Source of the DNA: Aspidapion aeneum
Lineage: Eukaryota > Arthropoda > Insecta > Coleoptera > Brentidae
Length of the DNA stretch: 64,000 nucleotides
Direction of reading: 5' to 3'
Assembly: GCA_963576565.1 (NCBI GenBank)
Contig: OY755040.1
Coordinates: forward strand, 26,394,703 to 26,458,702
The position numbers and the translations under genes were made by a program. Positions 59,539-64,000 of this stretch are shown one piece after another (position 1 is the stretch's first letter; every line of letters starts with the position of its first letter). The notes under the pieces are model-generated. The model had not been told where the DNA came from. It did not search any database and saw only the letters and a list, made by a program, of their open reading frames with translations.

Positions 59539-59723
59539 CAGTCGAACCTCTATAACTCGAACCTGAAGGGACAACCAAAACAGTTCGAGTTATGGAGAGT
59601 TCGGGTTATAGAAACTCGAGTTAAAGAGGTTTAAATACGTGTAAAAAGTGCAGGGACCACTTAAAAGGTTCGAGTTATAGAGAGGTTCGAGTTATAGAGG
59701 TTCGAGTTAGAGAGGTTCGACTG
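59539..59723 (+). mobile_element. 185-bp pogo-like MITE, copy 4
   Basis: TA-flanked, oriented like the copy at 20606. It lies between the two copies of the GTGCGGAAAGT repeat. Confidence 0.9.
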
Positions 59724-59769
59724 TATTGAAGCTGTCTTATTGACGTGTTGCTAAGGTTTCTAAGTGGGG

Positions 59770-59803
59770 CGCGTGCGGTAAAGTAATTACTTTACCGCAC
59801 GCG
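59770..59803. repeat. 34-bp perfect palindrome
   Basis: The half-site CGCGTGCGGTAAAGTAA is followed directly by its exact complement, with no spacer. The same half-site word (ACTTTACCGCA) occurs in the repeat at 59301. Confidence 0.95.
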
Positions 59804-59808
59804 GGTAG

Positions 59809-59935
59809 GAAATAGTTATTTACCTAACAAATGCAGAAAGTGATACTTTATCGCACGCGACGGCAGTTGGCCGAACGACGCGGAGCGGAGTTCGGTCAAG
59901 CCGTCAAGGGTGGTAAAAACACTTTCAGTTTTTTG
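59809..59935 (+). repeat. GTGCGGAAAGT / CGACGGCAGTTGG repeat, copy 2
   Basis: Direct copy of 59301-59432 with a few substitutions (AATGCAGAAAGTGATACTTT at the start). Confidence 0.8.
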
Positions 59936-60591
59936 GTAAGTGCTTCAATCCCAAAAAAAATAATCTCGATTATTTTTATGCACTTTTGATTAAAGAAATT
60001 GGTCTGTTATTTGGGGCTCGAAAAATCACTACAAAAATAAGGGCAAGAGATTTGGAACCATAATTATATAACTATAACTGAAGATAAGCTTTAACAAAAG
60101 TCAAAGCCATATTACCGACAGTTTCTTGATTTTAAATAATAGCGGTTCAAACCGAGGTTCAAACACACGCATGTGCATTTCCAAGAATTGGCCGTTGTTT
60201 TCAGGGCAAGATATGATTAAGGCATCACTTTTTTATTTTCTTTAGCCAATATTTAGACTTTTAATTTATGAAAAATACTAATAATACTCTAGGTTTTGAT
60301 CAACGTGTGCGAAAGATTTTGTTAATATAATTAAAATTGTAACATGATAAGAGTCGTCACGTCGGTCGTCTGTCGGTTACGTCATGACGCTTAAGGCCAC
60401 ATAGCGCGACCTTATAAGATTTCCAATTAAATTTAACGAGAGTGGATGTTGTGTAGTGGCGGTTGGAAAATGAGAAATTTTCAAAAAGATCACATAACAT
60501 GTTCAATAAAATCCTATCATACAGTAGATAAAAAAAATAATAAAAAAATTTACTTGTAAGTACTAGTCGCAGTTGAGTATAAAATTGATAT

Positions 60592-62904
60592 GCATACCTA
60601 TAATGTATGACATGCTTTAACTTTTAGTTTTGATGCCGAAAGCGCACTTACGAAATTATACAGTTTTGTTTTTTTATGAATCAGGTTATTGGGTAATCCC
60701 AACAAACAATTAAAGTTGTAACGACGAAACCCCAACTAGAAAGAATTTCTTAAAAGTAACGCAGTATACCATACAGCGACGTTGTAATTCCCTAAGTGGG
60801 GAACCAATTTCTGGTTATAACTACTTGGCCAAGTGTTTAAAGTCACTGTAGTAACAACTACACTACTACGTCGTAGCCAGGTATCTACTACGTCGTAGAG
60901 GCTGTTTTTTTTCCGTAATGGCATAAAAGTTGCGATGTAGTTGCAAATAATATAATCGTTTCTTTTTGGTAGAATTGTTACACAATATGGTGGACACAAC
61001 AGTAAACAGACTCGCTTAGTTTTTTTGTTTGGTTATGGTTATAATATGAACTATGTTATCCAAAAGTGTGAGAATTTACGAGCAGAGGATCAAAATTCGT
61101 GTGCGACGCAAAGTTTTTTGTATAACATGCATTATATATATTGCAAAAAACCGGTGCGCCCGTAAAATTGAGCCGTTTTCTGGTAGCTGATGGAATTTTT
61201 GTGTTGTGATTTTGGAGGTTATGTTTTCATAATCGACAGTTAACTCCAACAAATGGTGCTTAAGAAGAGCATTTTTGGTAAGCTTCAACTAATTTGTTTA
61301 TAAAATAGTATGGCTCTTTAATATGAGCTCATAAAACGACAACAAAAATATTAAATTTTCTTTCTTACATAAAAACATGGCGTCCCAAACTATATTCCCT
61401 GATAGTCGAAAAGGTTACTTGAAAGTAGTTGCGGCTTTAAAGTTGATCCAAAAAGTTATTTTGTCTACATTGTTACATCAGATGTTACTATGATGACACA
61501 AACTTTTGTGGTAAAAATTAAAGTTATAATGTAGTTGTCGGATACACTTGTTTGGGACTCCAATGAAGCTTAACTTTATAGTGGTAATTAAGTAGGATAT
61601 AAAAGTCAGGGCGACTACGAAATAACGACTAAAAAGAAAGTAAAACTTTAGCAACGTCCTATTGTGGTAGAGAAAACTATCAGAATCGACTATCAAGAAA
61701 CAATCCTATGAAGTAGTTTAGAGGGTCGTTTTTACTAAACATCTACTATTTCCTGATACTAAATAGTAGTTAGAACTAAAAAGTAACAAATTTTGGTTGG
61801 GATCACCACATTTCTACTATAAGAAAGTAGCAAAGCCTTTAGAACATGTAGCCGCTACTATAAATGTTAGTTGGGATTTTGTAGCCAACTGCGACTAGTA
61901 GTTACAAGTAAATTTAGCAATTGGGTGGTTTTTTTATTATTTTTTTTTATTTTCAACTTTTAGGTTTAATTCTTATTCAGCCTTATAAAAAGCATCCATT
62001 TCCAATTCATTTAGCTTCACCCCAAAAGTACGTGTATATTTTCTACGGACGCGAACAGTGTCACCTTTCATTGAGTGAATGTGGGAAAGGAGAGAGGGAG
62101 AAGGGAACAAGTAAAATGGTGTCAAAAAAAATCTTAAAGCGTATGCCGAAAGAATTTTTGAAATCGCTCTAAACTTGTAAAAGGTATAGCTACAAATATT
62201 ACTAATAAGAAGGGTGGGGAGAAGAGAGGAAGATGAAGGGGGAAACTAGTAAAATGAGGTTGGAAAAAAAATTCTTAAAGCGTGTGCAGAAAGAATTTTA
62301 GAACTCGCTCTATATTTGTGAAAGGTATAGCTACAACTGTTCCTAACAAGAAGGAAGGGGAGAAGAGAGGGTGGGGGAAACTAGTAAAATGATGTAGGAA
62401 AAAAGTCTTCAAGCGTGTGCAGAAAGAACTTTTAAAATCGCTTTATATTTGTGAAAGTTATAGCTATAACTATTACTAATAAGGATAACGGGGAGGAGAG
62501 AGGCAGAGGCGGGGGCGACTAGTAAAATGGTGTTGGAAAAAAAATCTGAAAGCGAATAGGGTGGGGGGAATGACAGGAGGGGAGATGGGTGGGAGCAGGA
62601 AGGACTACAAAGTAACTACAGCAAATTACAGGACATTTGCAATGTGTAATCAAAGGAATTTCAATAAAATCGCCTTCAAGCCTACATCATATGACAAAAT
62701 GGCGTCTCAAGACCGCCATGTTGATTCCTGTTTAAAAAAATATAGCCCATAGCACCTTCGAGATCAGTAGCAATTCAACGACACCTTTTTTGTCAAAATC
62801 GGTTAAGTCCTTTAGCCTCTAGCGTGACACATACATATTTACTTACATACATACAACAATCAAAAAACATTACCCTTCCTTTCGCCGTGCTGCAGTTGGG
62901 TAAA
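60592..62904 (+). repeat. dispersed repeat B, split by the CCCAAC element
   Basis: Paralogue of 40155-41090. The host repeat occupies 60592-60697 and 61876-62904. Its tandem section has four units (near 62115, 62249, 62384 and 62525; about 135-141 bp each) against two in copy A. The tail ends GTGCTGCAGTTGGGTAAA. Confidence 0.85.
60698..61875 (+). mobile_element. CCCAAC element, copy 2 (1178 bp)
   Basis: Near-identical to 43358-44557 but lacking 22 bp near 60761. It is flanked by AT on both sides. Repeat A gives the uninterrupted target GGGTAATTTTG, which fixes the ends of this insertion to within a base or two. Confidence 0.95.
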
Positions 62905-63079
62905 AACTTGAACGAAAACTGGTAAAAATATTACGCCCCTTGTGAGAAGGAAAATCTGACATTTACTTCTTTTCAGGAGCAGCAAAACGGGTGAAAATAG
63001 GATACTTTTTAGGTCAAATTTTGCGAAATACATATAGATTTTTAACTGGCAATATAGTTTTTTTTTCAAGTCTGAGATT

Positions 63080-63755
63080 TTAGTATAATTTAAAAAAATA
63101 CTCTGCCAATATATGGACACCTAAGCTCATACTAGGTTCTACAGATGTACTCAATTACCTATCGTTTGATACCACACAAGCCATGTTTTCAGTTAAACTC
63201 TAATTTTTGAAATCTGGTGGTTAAAAAAACTAAAATATGTTTTGTTTAACTCCAGACCCAATTACCTTTCGTTTGATATCACACACGCCATATTTTCACT
63301 TAATCTCTAATTTTTTCAATCTACCCCCACCCTTTTTTTTAACCAAAAATTAATTTTCTTTAACTCCAGACACAATTACCTTTCGTTTGATATCACACAC
63401 GCCATATTTTCACATAAACTCTAATTTACTCTACCCCCACCCTCTTATTTGGCTTGTGCTCGGTGGATTTTGTTCATTTTTAAATGGGACCATCTCGACG
63501 CAAGATCCAGCCGAGATACCAAATTTCATTAAAATCGGACAAGCGGTTTTTGAGTTATGCGCGTTGGTCGTTACAGACAGACAGACATACAGACAGACAG
63601 ACAGACAGACAGACGGCGCAACAAAAAAGTTTCAAAATCATCTGAAACGCAAAGATATATAAAAAATTTTGAAATCGGAGCAACTTTTTTTTTCTCGAAA
63701 AAATTAGGATCACTATAGCTCACACTACTATAGTATAATAGTAGTGTGAGCTAAT
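63080..63755 (+). repeat. retroelement-like tail repeat, copy 2, with (CAGA)n
   Basis: Same order as 56200-56955: TACTCTGCCAATATATGGAC, the TCGTTTGATA..CACAC units, a CAGACAGA microsatellite at about 63575-63614, CAAAATCATCTGAAACGCAA and GGAGCAACTTTTTTTTTCTC. It ends with a short inverted pair TAGCTCACACTACTATAGT around 63716-63754. Confidence 0.8.
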
Positions 63756-64000
63756 ACATTACGGGATTTTACTTCGATGCTAGACAAATTTTATGTTATT
63801 AGTTTAATTATAGAAGGTATTATAATTTTTAAATTTGTATTTTGATCGGTCAGTATGCTTTCATATTATGGGCCTTTTGACATGATTCGGTATTGCTTTT
63901 ACATGTTGCAAGCTTTGTTTTAATGTCGGTTTTTTTATGCCTCAGATAAGTAAAGTTTTCTTTTCTGTATAATCTTATGGTGATCTAATTTCATCACTGC

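Overview
This is a stretch of AT-rich animal nuclear DNA, almost certainly from an insect or another arthropod. The signs are spliced genes with GT/AG introns and a dense mix of typical insect transposon relics: mariner, Tc1, RTE-type and RNase H-bearing LINEs, a Penelope-like element, and hAT, pogo and TTAA-type MITEs. I cannot name the species. No bacterial-type operon, CRISPR array, intact virus or rRNA gene is visible.

Two host genes can be assembled exon by exon, and both encode mitochondrial proteins. On the minus strand, 32784-42434, eight exons encode a complete 369-residue branched-chain 2-oxoacid dehydrogenase E1 beta subunit (BCKDHB-like). Its first intron is about 5 kb and full of repeats. 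On the plus strand, 49694-54541, three exons encode a complete 228-residue mitochondrial peptide deformylase. The two genes are divergent, about 7.3 kb apart, and the gap is filled by transposons.

Layout. 1-2.7 kb: a repeat fragment and three hAT-type MITEs with 8-bp target duplications. 2.7-7.5 kb: two inverted copies of one terminal-inverted-repeat (TIR) element, one carrying a 288-bp satellite array. 7.8-8.7 kb: a hAT element. 11.9-14.95 kb: a broken RTE-like LINE split by a 1.3-kb insertion. 16-18.6 kb: a hAT MITE, a LINE reverse-transcriptase fragment and a mariner relic. 20.6-23.5 kb: two 185-bp pogo-like MITEs and a hAT MITE. 24-26.4 kb: a Penelope-like element with a hammerhead-ribozyme remnant next to a second mariner, then a 128-130 bp tandem array to 27 kb. 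29-32.3 kb: several TIR elements. 32.8-42.4 kb: BCKDHB, with a LINE fragment in intron 3 and three head-to-tail TTAA-flanked MITEs in intron 1. 42.7-49.4 kb: three sizeable TIR elements, one nested in another, plus a Tc1 relic. 49.7-54.5 kb: peptide deformylase with MITEs in both introns. 55-64 kb: LINE 3' pieces, two more pogo-like MITEs, a 34-bp perfect palindrome, a second near-identical copy of the 1.2-kb element, and tandemly expanded repeat tails.

The strongest leads are a family of elements starting CCCAA with 2-bp target duplications (one copy paired with an empty paralogous site in the window), a dimeric satellite housed inside a TIR element, three MITEs sharing TTAA junctions, and the hammerhead relic. 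All element boundaries were read by eye.
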